Assembly (NCBI RefSeq): GCF_022603395.1 | Contig: NZ_JAIBKA010000007.1 | Coordinates: 124,001-188,000, forward strand | Length of the DNA: 64,000 nucleotides | Direction of reading: 5' to 3' | DNA from: Desulfoferrobacter suflitae | GTDB lineage: Bacteria; Desulfobacterota; Syntrophobacteria; Syntrophobacterales; Syntrophobacteraceae | Shown: piece by piece, positions 43,399 to 51,850 of the stretch | Layout of the letters: each line of letters opens with the position of its first letter | Numbering within the stretch: the stretch's first letter is position 1 | Made by a program: the position numbers and the translations under genes | The notes under the pieces: generated by a model | Seen by the model: the letters and a program-made list of their open reading frames with translations, nothing else | Databases searched by the model: none | What the model was told of the DNA's origin: nothing

Positions 43399-45225
43399 AT
43401 GGCATCCGATCAATTTAATCCTTCATTCAACTCATTAGAGCATTTTCATAGTACAGCAGGAAAGCATTCTATTTTTGAAGATGAGATCCGCAAGCTGCCC
43501 ATTCCCGTATGCTCTGTCTTCGTCAGTCAAGAGGGCCGCATTGCCCCGGCAGTTTTCAAAGAAACCGACATGATTTTTCAATGTGAGGATCACGGACGGA
43601 CCTCCAAAGAATTTACCCGATCTATCGAAAAAAGTAAGGACATTGTTCTGCAGGCGTTTCCTGGTAAAAGTGCGCCCCGCATCGATGGCAAGCGGGTAGC
43701 TGTGCTCTTCTCCGGCGGGCCTGCAGCGGGCGGTCACAACGTGCTCGCCGGTCTCAAGGCCGTCTTGGGAAGAGACGGTACCCTGCTGGGCATCAGAAAA
43801 GGCCCCAAGGGGCTGATTAACGGAGACCTGTTCGAAATCAACAGCGAGCAAATAAGGGCCATCATCAACACCGGAGGATTCGATTTTCTTGGCACCGACA
43901 GGACCAAGGTGAAGACCGCGGAGCAGTTCGCCAAAGTCAAAGCAACGGCTGTGAACAATAAACTGGATGGATTGATCATCATCGGCGGCGATGATTCCAA
44001 TACCAATGCCGCCTACATAGCCGAATACTTTTTACGCGAAGGGGTCGACTGCAGCGTTGTCGGCATTCCCAAAACCATTGACGGTGATATGGCGGTGGGC
44101 AAATATCTTCCCATTTCATTCGGGTTTGATACCGCCACCAAGGTGTATTCGGAACTTGTCGGGAATTTAACCCAGGATGCCGCCTCCGCGGTCAAATATT
44201 ATCATTTCGTCAAGCTCATGGGACGCACCGCAAGCAAGATAACCCTCGAAGTTGCGTTGCAGACCAAACCTGCCATTACCCTCATTTCCGAGGAAATTGC
44301 GGAAAAGCACATGTCCCTTGAAAGTGTTGTGGAATATGTTGCAGACATCATTGCCAAACGTCGGCTGAAGGGCATCAACCACGGAGTCGTGCTGGTTCCC
44401 GAGGGACTGATCGAATTCATTCCGGAAATGAAATCCCTCATTCAGGAGCTCAATCATGTTCTCGCCGAATATGAGAGAGACATCAAGGATCTGCCGACCC
44501 TCAAGAACAAGCAGGAATATATTTATCCCCTGTTGACCCCGCAGTCGGCACAGCTAATGGCTTCCCTTCCCGATGACATTGAGGAAATGCTCATTTTGGA
44601 CCGGGACGATCATGGCAATGTCAAGGTTTCCCAAATTGAAACGGAAAAGCTGTTAATCGAGAAAATCAGGTATAGGATGTCTCAGCTCAAGCGACATACG
44701 CATAGGTTCTTCGGAGACGGCGAAGGCAAGATTGAAGCCACCGATCGGCAGATTGAGCAGTTCAAGGCGGCTAGCTTTTCGACCCAGTCTCACTTTCTCG
44801 GCTATGAGGGACGCAGTGCCAAACCGACTGCATTCGACGCCGCTTTTACATTCAATTTGGGGTTGGCCGCGGGGTCACTGGTGCTCCAGGGAAAAACCGG
44901 CTACATGGCATCCGTGACCGATTTCGACAAGGGTGGCAGAGTGCTGGCTCTTCCCATATCCGGCCTCATCGCCTGTGAGACTCGCAAGGGCAGAGAAGAA
45001 CTGGTCATAGCAAAGGACCTGGTGAACACTTCTTCGCCTGCGTTCAAGGTCTTTGCGAAAAACCGTGACAAGTGGGCCATGGATGATCTGTTCAGCAGTC
45101 CGGGACCCATTCAGCATTGGGGACCGACGAGCAGGCAGATGCCCATCTCGGTAGCCCTCAATCAGGGCTATACCGGCTACCAGTCCTTCGATCTGGGTGA
45201 GGAGCGAGTCGTTGGAGTAGATTAG
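43399..45225 (+). CDS. pfp: pyrophosphate-dependent 6-phosphofructokinase
   Basis: 608-residue PPi-PFK of the long (plant beta-subunit-like) group, phosphorylating fructose 6-phosphate reversibly with PPi. VLFSGGPAAGGHNVLAG binds PPi. GGDDSNTNA has Asp198-Asp199, where ATP enzymes have Gly, and K225 of PKTIDGD is the PPi-specific lysine. MGRTASKITLEVA follows for the sugar phosphate. ATG 43399, with AAGGAG seven bases upstream, is preferred to the ATG at 43381. PPi use allows reversible glycolysis and saves ATP, as expected in an energy-limited anaerobe. Confidence 0.93.
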   Translation: MASDQFNPSFNSLEHFHSTAGKHSIFEDEIRKLPIPVCSVFVSQEGRIAPAVFKETDMIFQCEDHGRTSKEFTRSIEKSKDIVLQAFPGKSAPRIDGKRVAVLFSGGPAAGGHNVLAGLKAVLGRDGTLLGIRKGPKGLINGDLFEINSEQIRAIINTGGFDFLGTDRTKVKTAEQFAKVKATAVNNKLDGLIIIGGDDSNTNAAYIAEYFLREGVDCSVVGIPKTIDGDMAVGKYLPISFGFDTATKVYSELVGNLTQDAASAVKYYHFVKLMGRTASKITLEVALQTKPAITLISEEIAEKHMSLESVVEYVADIIAKRRLKGINHGVVLVPEGLIEFIPEMKSLIQELNHVLAEYERDIKDLPTLKNKQEYIYPLLTPQSAQLMASLPDDIEEMLILDRDDHGNVKVSQIETEKLLIEKIRYRMSQLKRHTHRFFGDGEGKIEATDRQIEQFKAASFSTQSHFLGYEGRSAKPTAFDAAFTFNLGLAAGSLVLQGKTGYMASVTDFDKGGRVLALPISGLIACETRKGREELVIAKDLVNTSSPAFKVFAKNRDKWAMDDLFSSPGPIQHWGPTSRQMPISVALNQGYTGYQSFDLGEERVVGVD

Positions 45226-45258
45226 CGCAAGTTTAAGAGAATTGGTAAGGGAAATACG

Positions 45259-46038
45259 TTGGGAAACGCAGAGGATGTCCGGGCTACAGCCGACGACAGG
45301 ACTTCACATGCGCAGAAAACCCGGGCGGACCGATCTTCCCGCCGGCGGTTGGCGTGGCTGCTGAGAGCTGCTGCAAAGAGTTTCATCATTGTGTTTGCAG
45401 CAACCTTCCTCTCCGTCCTGATATTGAAGTGGGTTGATCCTCCAACTTCTTCCTTCATGCTCCAGAAAACGCTCGGAGAACTGTTCTCCTCGACCAGCGA
45501 CACGATCCATTACCAGTGGGTCGATTATGCGGACATCTCTGCCCACGCCAAGATGGCCGTCGTCGCTGCCGAGGATCAAAATTTTCCAAACCACTGGGGA
45601 TTTGATTTTGAAGCCATTGGGCATGCCTGGAATGAGCGCAAAAAAGGCGGTCGGCTGCGGGGAGCCAGCACCATCAGTCAACAAGTGGCAAAGAACCTTT
45701 TTCTTTGGTCCGGCCGGAGTTATCTGAGAAAGGCCCTGGAGGCGTACTTTACACTACTCATTGAGCTGACGTGGAGCAAACAGCGTATTCTGGAGGTGTA
45801 TTTGAACCTTGCCCAAACGGGGGAGAAAACATTTGGCATGGGAGCCGCCTCCGAAGTCTATTTCGATGTGCCGGCCAGCCGTCTGAATCGCCAACAGGCG
45901 ACACTCATCGCGGCTGTGCTGCCAAACCCGGGAAAATACTCGGTTGTCAAACCTTCCCGTTATGTACGCTACCGGCAACGCTGGATACTGAAGCAGATGA
46001 GTCAATTGGGAGGCAGTAGTTATCTGGCCGGATTATGA
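45259..46038 (+). CDS. mtgA: monofunctional peptidoglycan transglycosylase
   Basis: 259-residue GT51 enzyme that polymerises lipid II into glycan strands. After a basic cytoplasmic tail comes one membrane anchor (SFIIVFAATFLSVLILKW, about 42-59). Then come the motifs AAEDQNFPNHWGFD with the catalytic Glu, RGASTISQQVAKNLFLW, KQRILEVYLN with a second Glu, and NRQQATLIAAVLPNP. There is no transpeptidase domain. TTG start with AAGGG seven bases upstream, 33 bases after the PPi-PFK stop. Confidence 0.88.
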   Translation: MGNAEDVRATADDRTSHAQKTRADRSSRRRLAWLLRAAAKSFIIVFAATFLSVLILKWVDPPTSSFMLQKTLGELFSSTSDTIHYQWVDYADISAHAKMAVVAAEDQNFPNHWGFDFEAIGHAWNERKKGGRLRGASTISQQVAKNLFLWSGRSYLRKALEAYFTLLIELTWSKQRILEVYLNLAQTGEKTFGMGAASEVYFDVPASRLNRQQATLIAAVLPNPGKYSVVKPSRYVRYRQRWILKQMSQLGGSSYLAGL

Positions 46039-46100
46039 ACTCGACTGCAAGACTGCGCTGCTGAGGGCTCCGAGAAACGCTGCCGTTGGCCATGTCTATA

Positions 46101-46211
46101 GCTTCCAAGACAATGTTTTTGGTGTTGTTGGGTTGAGTCACACGTTTCGCGTAACGAAACTCAACGCCTATTTTGCTGGCTTTCGTACTTCAACCCAGCC
46201 TACTTGGAAGC
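46101..46211. repeat. miniature inverted-repeat element, copy 3 (opposite orientation)
   Basis: The 111-bp element has inverted ends GCTTCCAAG (46101-46109) and CTTGGAAGC (46203-46211). Inside, ACCCAGCCTACTTGG and AACGAAACTCAACGCC read as the reverse complement of the copies at 12193 and 15455. It ends 40 bases before the radical SAM gene. Confidence 0.75.
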
Positions 46212-46251
46212 CGAAATCAATTTCTTTAACAGTATATAACCGGAGATCCAA

Positions 46252-47775
46252 TTGTCCCTCCTGTTAGTTCATCCTCCCGTGACCAAAGCCTGCGAACCGC
46301 CGGCCGGGATTGCCAGACTGGCGGGAATGTTGAGCCGCCATGGAGTGGAGCATGAACTGCTCGATGCAAATCTGGAAGGGCTTGTTTATCTCATGACACG
46401 ACCCGGGGAAGGCTCGGATCGTTGGACCAAAAGGGCATACCGGAACGCTCACAGGAATCTCACTGCCCTCAAGGAGCGGCAAACTTACCAAAATAGTGAT
46501 CGGTACCGACGGACAGTATTTGATTTAAATCGCGTACTGGAGGCATCTTCGGTATCTTTTGCAGCCGGTGTGAGCTTGTCCAACTATCAACAACACAACC
46601 TTTCGCCAGTGCGCAGCGGCGATCTGTTGCATGCGGCGGAGGTGCCCGAAGATAATCCTTTTTTTTCTTATTTCAGCAAGCGACTGACTGAGCTTCTGTG
46701 CAACAACCCGAGGAAGGCGGTTGGTTTCTCCTTGAACTTTCTCAGCCAGGCCTTATGCACCTTTGCAATGGTCGGTTTTTTGCGGCGATATTTTCCAGAA
46801 CTCACACTAATCGTCGGGGGCGGGCTGGTCACTTCGTGGATGCACAAGCCTGACTGGGTGAACCCCTTTGGTGGATTGGTGGATCACCTGGCAGCCGGAC
46901 CGGGGGAGCACGCGCTGCTGTCTTTTCTGGGTGTGGAAGCCGACAAAGAAGCTCTTTACAGGCCGGAATACCAGGCACTGCCTGGCGACGAGTATTTTTC
47001 TCCCGGGTTCATTCTGCCCTACAGCGCATCCGCCGGGTGCTACTGGAACAGGTGTTCATTTTGCCCGGAACGGGCTGAAAAGAATCCTTATGTGCCGGTA
47101 CCCGTCCATCAGGCCATAGCGGACCTCCACTCCCTCACTGCGCAGACCAGGCCGGTACTGATCCATCTGTTGGATAACGCCCTCAGTCCTGCGCTGTTAA
47201 AAGCCTTGTGTCTGGATCCTCCAGGGGTGCCGTGGTATGGATTCGCCAGGATCACTCAACATTTCATTAACCAGGATTTCTGTGAAGCGCTCAAACGCTG
47301 CGGTTGCGTCATGCTGAAATTGGGGCTGGAATCGGGAAGCCAGGATGTGTTGGATCGTGAGCACAAGGGAGTGAATCTTGAAATGGCGGCAACGGCGCTC
47401 GCCACAATCAAAACAGCAGGAATCGCAACGTATGCATATTTGCTGTTTGGAACGCCTTCGGAAACGGCGGAGACGGCACGGGAGACTCTTCATTTTACCG
47501 CGGCCCACAGCGAATACATCGATTTCTTGAATCTTGCCATATTCAACCTGCCCGTGTACGCTCCCGATACCCATGAACTCGCAACACAACCGGCGTATGA
47601 AGGCGATCTTTCTCTCTATACGGGCTTTGTTCATCCCCAAGGCTGGCACCGAGGATTGGTCAGACAATTTCTCGACAAAGAGTTCAAACGGCACCCGGCT
47701 GTCGCCTCCATCTTGAGAAGGGACCCGCCGTTTTTTACCAGCAACCATGCACCGTTTTTTTGCGATGGCCTTTGA
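46252..47775 (+). CDS. B12-binding-type radical SAM protein with CX4CX2C motif
   Basis: 507 residues. The N-terminal B12-binding-like fold opens with LLLVHPPVTKACEPPAGIARLAGML; GFSLNFLSQALC and LIVGGGLVTSW follow. The radical SAM cluster motif is C263-x4-C268-x2-C271 (SAGCYWNRCSFC), one residue longer than the standard CX3CX2C. MLKLGLESGSQDVLD is the usual SAM-contact strand. The last 60 residues are unassigned. TTG start with CGGAGAT five bases upstream. No clear partner gene stands beside it, and it is far from the RiPP locus, so its substrate is unknown. Confidence 0.78.
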   Translation: MSLLLVHPPVTKACEPPAGIARLAGMLSRHGVEHELLDANLEGLVYLMTRPGEGSDRWTKRAYRNAHRNLTALKERQTYQNSDRYRRTVFDLNRVLEASSVSFAAGVSLSNYQQHNLSPVRSGDLLHAAEVPEDNPFFSYFSKRLTELLCNNPRKAVGFSLNFLSQALCTFAMVGFLRRYFPELTLIVGGGLVTSWMHKPDWVNPFGGLVDHLAAGPGEHALLSFLGVEADKEALYRPEYQALPGDEYFSPGFILPYSASAGCYWNRCSFCPERAEKNPYVPVPVHQAIADLHSLTAQTRPVLIHLLDNALSPALLKALCLDPPGVPWYGFARITQHFINQDFCEALKRCGCVMLKLGLESGSQDVLDREHKGVNLEMAATALATIKTAGIATYAYLLFGTPSETAETARETLHFTAAHSEYIDFLNLAIFNLPVYAPDTHELATQPAYEGDLSLYTGFVHPQGWHRGLVRQFLDKEFKRHPAVASILRRDPPFFTSNHAPFFCDGL

Positions 47776-47836
47776 TATGCGGGCACACGCCCTGCATTGC
47801 CAAGACTGTGTGGATCGGAGGATCTACGTGGAACCT

Positions 47837-48475
47837 TTAAGGAATCGGCACCAGATCATCAATGTCAACCTTACCCGGCACCTGGGGCTGCTCCACCGAT
47901 GGGGTCTGCGCCTGCGGGTGTTTCTTGGCGTAACATGCTTGTTCCTGCTCGATGAGCTCGTACATGGACAGCTTCACCGAATTGCCGTTCTTGTAAACAT
48001 CCTCGTCCCCGCTGTAATGCTGCAAAATCATGCTGATTCTGCGGTTGTCCCGGTCCACGAATGACCATTTCCAGGCGACATAGACGTGAAACGGATCGCC
48101 TCGCCACTCGGCAGGATCTCCATATTTTTTCTTGAAACGATCGAGCAGCTTATCGAAAAAATCCTTGCTGGAATCCGCATATTTCATGCTCACTTTTACG
48201 ATATGGCCGGGGTGTGCGCATTTCCCGTAAACCAGGTAACCACTCTTGAAGCCCGCCGGGGCCATCACATCCACTTCTTCCAAGTAGGCCATATCTCGAA
48301 CTGAAATGGCACTTTTCTTATCAATCCGATCGCCATATTGATCGATGTGGTTCTGCAAACGAAAACCGGCAATTTCATGCGGCGCTGCAACCTCTGCATG
48401 CACAAATCCCGGCCAGATCAAACTCACGGCCATCAAAGCCATCAGTGAAAAACAGGCAATTCGTAACATCGGCAT
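47837..48475 (-). CDS. exported hypothetical protein
   Basis: 212 residues with a signal peptide (MPMLRIACFSLMALMAVSLIWPGFVHA). The mature part starts EVAAPHEIAGFRLQNHIDQYG and has a segment typical of small periplasmic proteins that track a charge pattern (VSMKYADSSKDFFDKLLDRFKKKYGDP). One Cys pair, C92 and a C near the end, could form a disulfide. Not recognised. The start at 48475 follows a GGGGA site and places the signal peptide at the N-terminus; a longer frame to 48493 is possible. Confidence 0.6.
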   Translation of the reverse strand: MPMLRIACFSLMALMAVSLIWPGFVHAEVAAPHEIAGFRLQNHIDQYGDRIDKKSAISVRDMAYLEEVDVMAPAGFKSGYLVYGKCAHPGHIVKVSMKYADSSKDFFDKLLDRFKKKYGDPAEWRGDPFHVYVAWKWSFVDRDNRRISMILQHYSGDEDVYKNGNSVKLSMYELIEQEQACYAKKHPQAQTPSVEQPQVPGKVDIDDLVPIP

Positions 48476-48629
48476 CTCACATTTCCCCATCAATGATCAG
48501 CCGATCCGCCCCCTTGGTCCGCGCCGCGATTGGAACGAATCGGCTTTTGAAGTTTGGTTCTTCACCGCTCTTGACACGTCAACTTAGCAGATTATCTCGA
48601 ATTATCAAGCTCAATGATGGTCCCCCCGG

Positions 48630-49058
48630 CTACCTGCTCTTGGGGAATTTAATGCTCAACGATTCTCCACCATCATCATGCTCCATCTTCACCTCAACCT
48701 GGATGCTGCTGTCCCGGATTCCCAAGGCCAAGGGTACTTTCCCGCCTTCACCTTCCATATGCGCGACCTCCTTGACCACCTGAAAGATCTGATCGCCCAC
48801 ATCCGCGCCGGGAGATGGCAGTTCGCAGGTATAATATTTGCCCTTCACCGTGATCTTGCCGTCTTTGGCTTTGGTGACGGTAATCTTCTTGGCATTGTCA
48901 TTAATGCCGTGTAACACTGCCAGCGCCACCCATTTCAGAGCACCTTCGGCTTTGTCGGGTTCCTTTTTCACCAGAGACATTTCTCTCAGAGGGTCCGACG
49001 TCGCAAAACAGTCGCACAATTCCTGCACCTTAAGGTGTAAACTGCGTTTATCTCTCAT
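48630..49058 (-). CDS. hypothetical soluble protein
   Basis: 142 residues with no signal peptide or membrane segment. N-terminal helices (RDKRSLHLKVQELCDCFATSD) are followed by a beta-rich half (KKITVTKAKDGKITVKGKYY, SIQVEVKMEHDDGG). AAAGGAGG before the ATG gives a strong start. It contains one C-x-C pair (CDC). I do not recognise the family. It runs in the same direction as the exported protein gene on its left and the rubredoxin-like gene on its right. Confidence 0.6.
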   Translation of the reverse strand: MRDKRSLHLKVQELCDCFATSDPLREMSLVKKEPDKAEGALKWVALAVLHGINDNAKKITVTKAKDGKITVKGKYYTCELPSPGADVGDQIFQVVKEVAHMEGEGGKVPLALGIRDSSIQVEVKMEHDDGGESLSIKFPKSR

Positions 49059-49336
49059 GGCCTAACCTCCTTTAGCCTGTCGTTCTGTAACCATCTATTG
49101 AAAGTCTTTTAAGCATGGAAGGGAGAAGTGACAAGCCACGGGCCGCAGGGATTTGAGGAAATTTTGTGAGACACCGCGATGTTTCCATTCTTCACAGGGG
49201 CCATGCGCACATGGGAAGACGTGGCGTGCGGGTGGCGGGCCGAAAAAAAATCACAGAGAACGCTCCCTGCTGCAGTTGCGATCTCTGTGAAAGGGTTGGC
49301 CGTTTGATTGGTTCGGGCGAGGACGCTGCAAGCCAC

Positions 49337-49528
49337 TCACTTTTTGTCGGCTTTATAACTTTCCTGGTAGACCTGCGTATTGATTGTTCCCCCCTCAGGG
49401 CCTCCACAATCTGGAATGTAGCAGGAGACGTCGACGAATTCACATCTTTCCTTGCATGACGGGCACGTTTCAGGCGGTGATGCAACGTCGATGGTGTTGC
49501 CGCAGTTGTTGCATTTCCATACGGGCAT
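49337..49528 (-). CDS. rubredoxin-like small iron protein
   Basis: 63 residues. Cys6-x2-Cys9 (WKCNNCG) and Cys22-x2-Cys25 (PPETCPSCKER) form the rubredoxin-type iron site, as in the C-terminal domain of rubrerythrin. The C-terminal tail adds Cys29, Cys36 and Cys41, which is unusual. It should be a single-electron carrier or an oxygen-stress protein, common in sulfate reducers. GAAAGGAG before ATG 49528 sets the start. Confidence 0.82.
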   Translation of the reverse strand: MPVWKCNNCGNTIDVASPPETCPSCKERCEFVDVSCYIPDCGGPEGGTINTQVYQESYKADKK

Positions 49529-49735
49529 GGTTTGCTCCTTTCGCATCGGTTTTCCCATTTTACTATACATTTTCTTTAATTATTCACTATACCTTCGAGG
49601 AGACCGGAAATCAATGTCGAGCTCTTACTTTTCGCTTTCCCGCACTGGCGGGCTCCCCGTCTCTTTTCAAATGGGCTTGAATTATTCCGGCAAGGCATCT
49701 ATACAAAGCCACTATCAAAAAACCGGCGCGGCTGC

Positions 49736-51040
49736 ATGAACAAAACGGCGGAGCAGGCTCAATTGACCACGGTCCAGCTGAACCTTTTTACAGTATTCTT
49801 TGTGGCAGTCTATTTGTTACAGACTACCGTTGATGTCGTCCTGGCAAATCTGAACCTGCGATATCTGGAGCGGACGAGCAATACAGTGCCGCCCTCGCTC
49901 GAGGGGTTCGTCGACGGGGCAAAACTGTCCAAAATCAACGCCTACACCCGTCAAAGAAGCCGCGTGAATTCGGCAGGCTCAGCCACCTCAGATGTGCTGT
50001 TCCTGGTGCTGATCCTGTCGGGAGCAATGCCGGCATTGGCCTGGCTCCTGAGAGAACATTCGGTCCCCTTTGTCCTGTCCGGCCTGGTATTTTTTCTCCT
50101 GCCGGGGATGATTCTCTACGTGATCGACCTGCCTTTTGACTACTATCATACCTTTGTTGTTGAGGAAAAATTTGGATTCAACCAAACCACACGCAGGATC
50201 TGGCTGCTTGATCAGGTCAAGTCAGGATTATTGACACTCTTTCTCTCCTCCCTGATCCTGGCTCTGATTCTTTGGATTGTGAAAAACTCTCCTACTTATT
50301 GGTGGCTGTGGGGATTCCTTGCGGTGACTCTCGTGCAGGTGGTCCTGGCGGTGCTCTACCCGATCGTCATTGCCCCCGTCTTCAACAAATTCTCGCCTCT
50401 GGAAGACGCTCAACTGGCCATGAAAATCACTGAACTGATGGAAAGGAGTGGCCTCAAGGTGAAAAAGATCCTGCAAATGAACGCAACCCTGCGCAGTCGC
50501 CACACCAATGCCTATTTCACCGGTCTTGGCAGAACCAAGCAGATTGTTTTGTTTGACACGCTGATCGAGTCACACCCACACGACGAAATTCTCGCGGTCC
50601 TGGCTCACGAAATGGGCCACTATAGGCAGCGGCATATCCCCAAGCAGCTGACCCTGTTCACCCTTTGCATGTTTGCGGGCTTCTTTCTGACCCACCAGGT
50701 GATAGGCCGGCCGTGGCTCTCTGCGGGCTTCGGCTTTGCAGTCCAGGAACCCTATGTCGGACTGTTTTTGGTTGGCATTTTTTGGCAAAAGGCGGGCTAC
50801 TTTCTTAAGCCCCTTTTTATGTATGTGTCGAGACACTTCGAACGAGAGGCGGACATCTTTGCCGCACGCCTGGTAAACAACGCGCAACCCCTCGCGAACG
50901 CTCTCAAACGCATGGCTGCGGATAATTTATCGAACCTCACGCCACACCCCCTCTACGTCGCATTCAACTACTCACATCCGCCTCTGGTCGAGAGGGTCGC
51001 CGCCCTTGAAGCCGATGCGGCATTCCCCCTCGTGGCTTGA
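49736..51040 (+). CDS. Ste24-type M48 membrane metalloprotease
   Basis: 434-residue zinc protease of the CAAX prenyl protease 1 (Ste24) family, with about seven membrane segments and the zinc motif H291-E-M-G-H295 in LAHEMGHYRQRH, then the third ligand Glu in FEREADIFAAR. RSRHTNAYFTGLGRTKQIVL is a family signature. Bacteria lack CAAX prenyl proteins, so it probably works in membrane-protein quality control. DUF554 follows 16 bases downstream in the same direction. Confidence 0.87.
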   Translation: MNKTAEQAQLTTVQLNLFTVFFVAVYLLQTTVDVVLANLNLRYLERTSNTVPPSLEGFVDGAKLSKINAYTRQRSRVNSAGSATSDVLFLVLILSGAMPALAWLLREHSVPFVLSGLVFFLLPGMILYVIDLPFDYYHTFVVEEKFGFNQTTRRIWLLDQVKSGLLTLFLSSLILALILWIVKNSPTYWWLWGFLAVTLVQVVLAVLYPIVIAPVFNKFSPLEDAQLAMKITELMERSGLKVKKILQMNATLRSRHTNAYFTGLGRTKQIVLFDTLIESHPHDEILAVLAHEMGHYRQRHIPKQLTLFTLCMFAGFFLTHQVIGRPWLSAGFGFAVQEPYVGLFLVGIFWQKAGYFLKPLFMYVSRHFEREADIFAARLVNNAQPLANALKRMAADNLSNLTPHPLYVAFNYSHPPLVERVAALEADAAFPLVA

Positions 51041-51056
51041 CAGGAAAGTATGGAAG

Positions 51057-51755
51057 ATGACTGGCACCCTCATTAACGTAGCCGCTATCCTCCTGGGAAG
51101 CTCACTGGGACTGCTGGCGGGTTCCAGGCTTTCGGAAAACCTGCGCAATACCGTAACTGACGGATTAGGGCTGGTTACCAGCCTGATCGGTCTGCAGATG
51201 GCTCTGCAAACCGAGAATGTCCTGGTGCTCCTGGCAGCAATGCTGTGCGGCGGGTTGATCGGCGAACTGCTACATATCAGCGAGGGCATCGAAAAATTGG
51301 GCTGTTTCCTCCAATCCAGGTTGTCAAAAGGCGGGCCCAGCAGGTTCAGCGAAGCTTTCATCACAGCCACTTTAGTCTTCTGCATCGGTCCCATGGCTAT
51401 CCTTGGGTCGATTCAAGATGGACTCTCGGGGGATTATTCCCTTCTCACCGTCAAATCCATGCTGGACGGTTTTGCCTCCGTAGCCTTCTCCGCCACTCTT
51501 GGCTGGGGCGTCTCCTTCTCGGCGGTTTCCATCCTCATTTACCAGGGGGGCATCACCCTGTTCGCAGGACTCTTCGATAGGGTGCTCACTCAACCCATGA
51601 TTGTCGAAATGACTGCTACGGGAGGTCTGATCATTGTGGGCATCGGCCTCAAATTGCTCAAGGTCAAGGAAATTCGACTGGCCAATTTTTTACCGGCTCT
51701 TGCCATCGCCCCTTTAATCGTTTTGCTTATCCCGGTAGTCAGGTCACTCCGGTAG
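51057..51755 (+). CDS. DUF554 membrane protein
   Basis: 232 residues with six or seven membrane segments. The opening MTGTLINVAAILLGSSLGLLAG, the middle GPMAILGSIQDGLSGD and the end ITATGGLIIVGIGLKLL-like segment are typical of DUF554 (YqgA in E. coli), whose function is unknown. ATG 51057 gives the expected N-terminus; a longer frame from 51006 adds a basic stretch without homology. It is close behind the protease gene and may share its message. Confidence 0.82.
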   Translation: MTGTLINVAAILLGSSLGLLAGSRLSENLRNTVTDGLGLVTSLIGLQMALQTENVLVLLAAMLCGGLIGELLHISEGIEKLGCFLQSRLSKGGPSRFSEAFITATLVFCIGPMAILGSIQDGLSGDYSLLTVKSMLDGFASVAFSATLGWGVSFSAVSILIYQGGITLFAGLFDRVLTQPMIVEMTATGGLIIVGIGLKLLKVKEIRLANFLPALAIAPLIVLLIPVVRSLR

Positions 51756-51850
51756 CGACAGCAAGCCGCAAAGTCTATACGCAGCGTGCAGCTGCAGAGC
51801 GCCGGGCGGTCGTCAAAACAAGACAAGAGAAAGCTGCCGAGAGGAATTGA

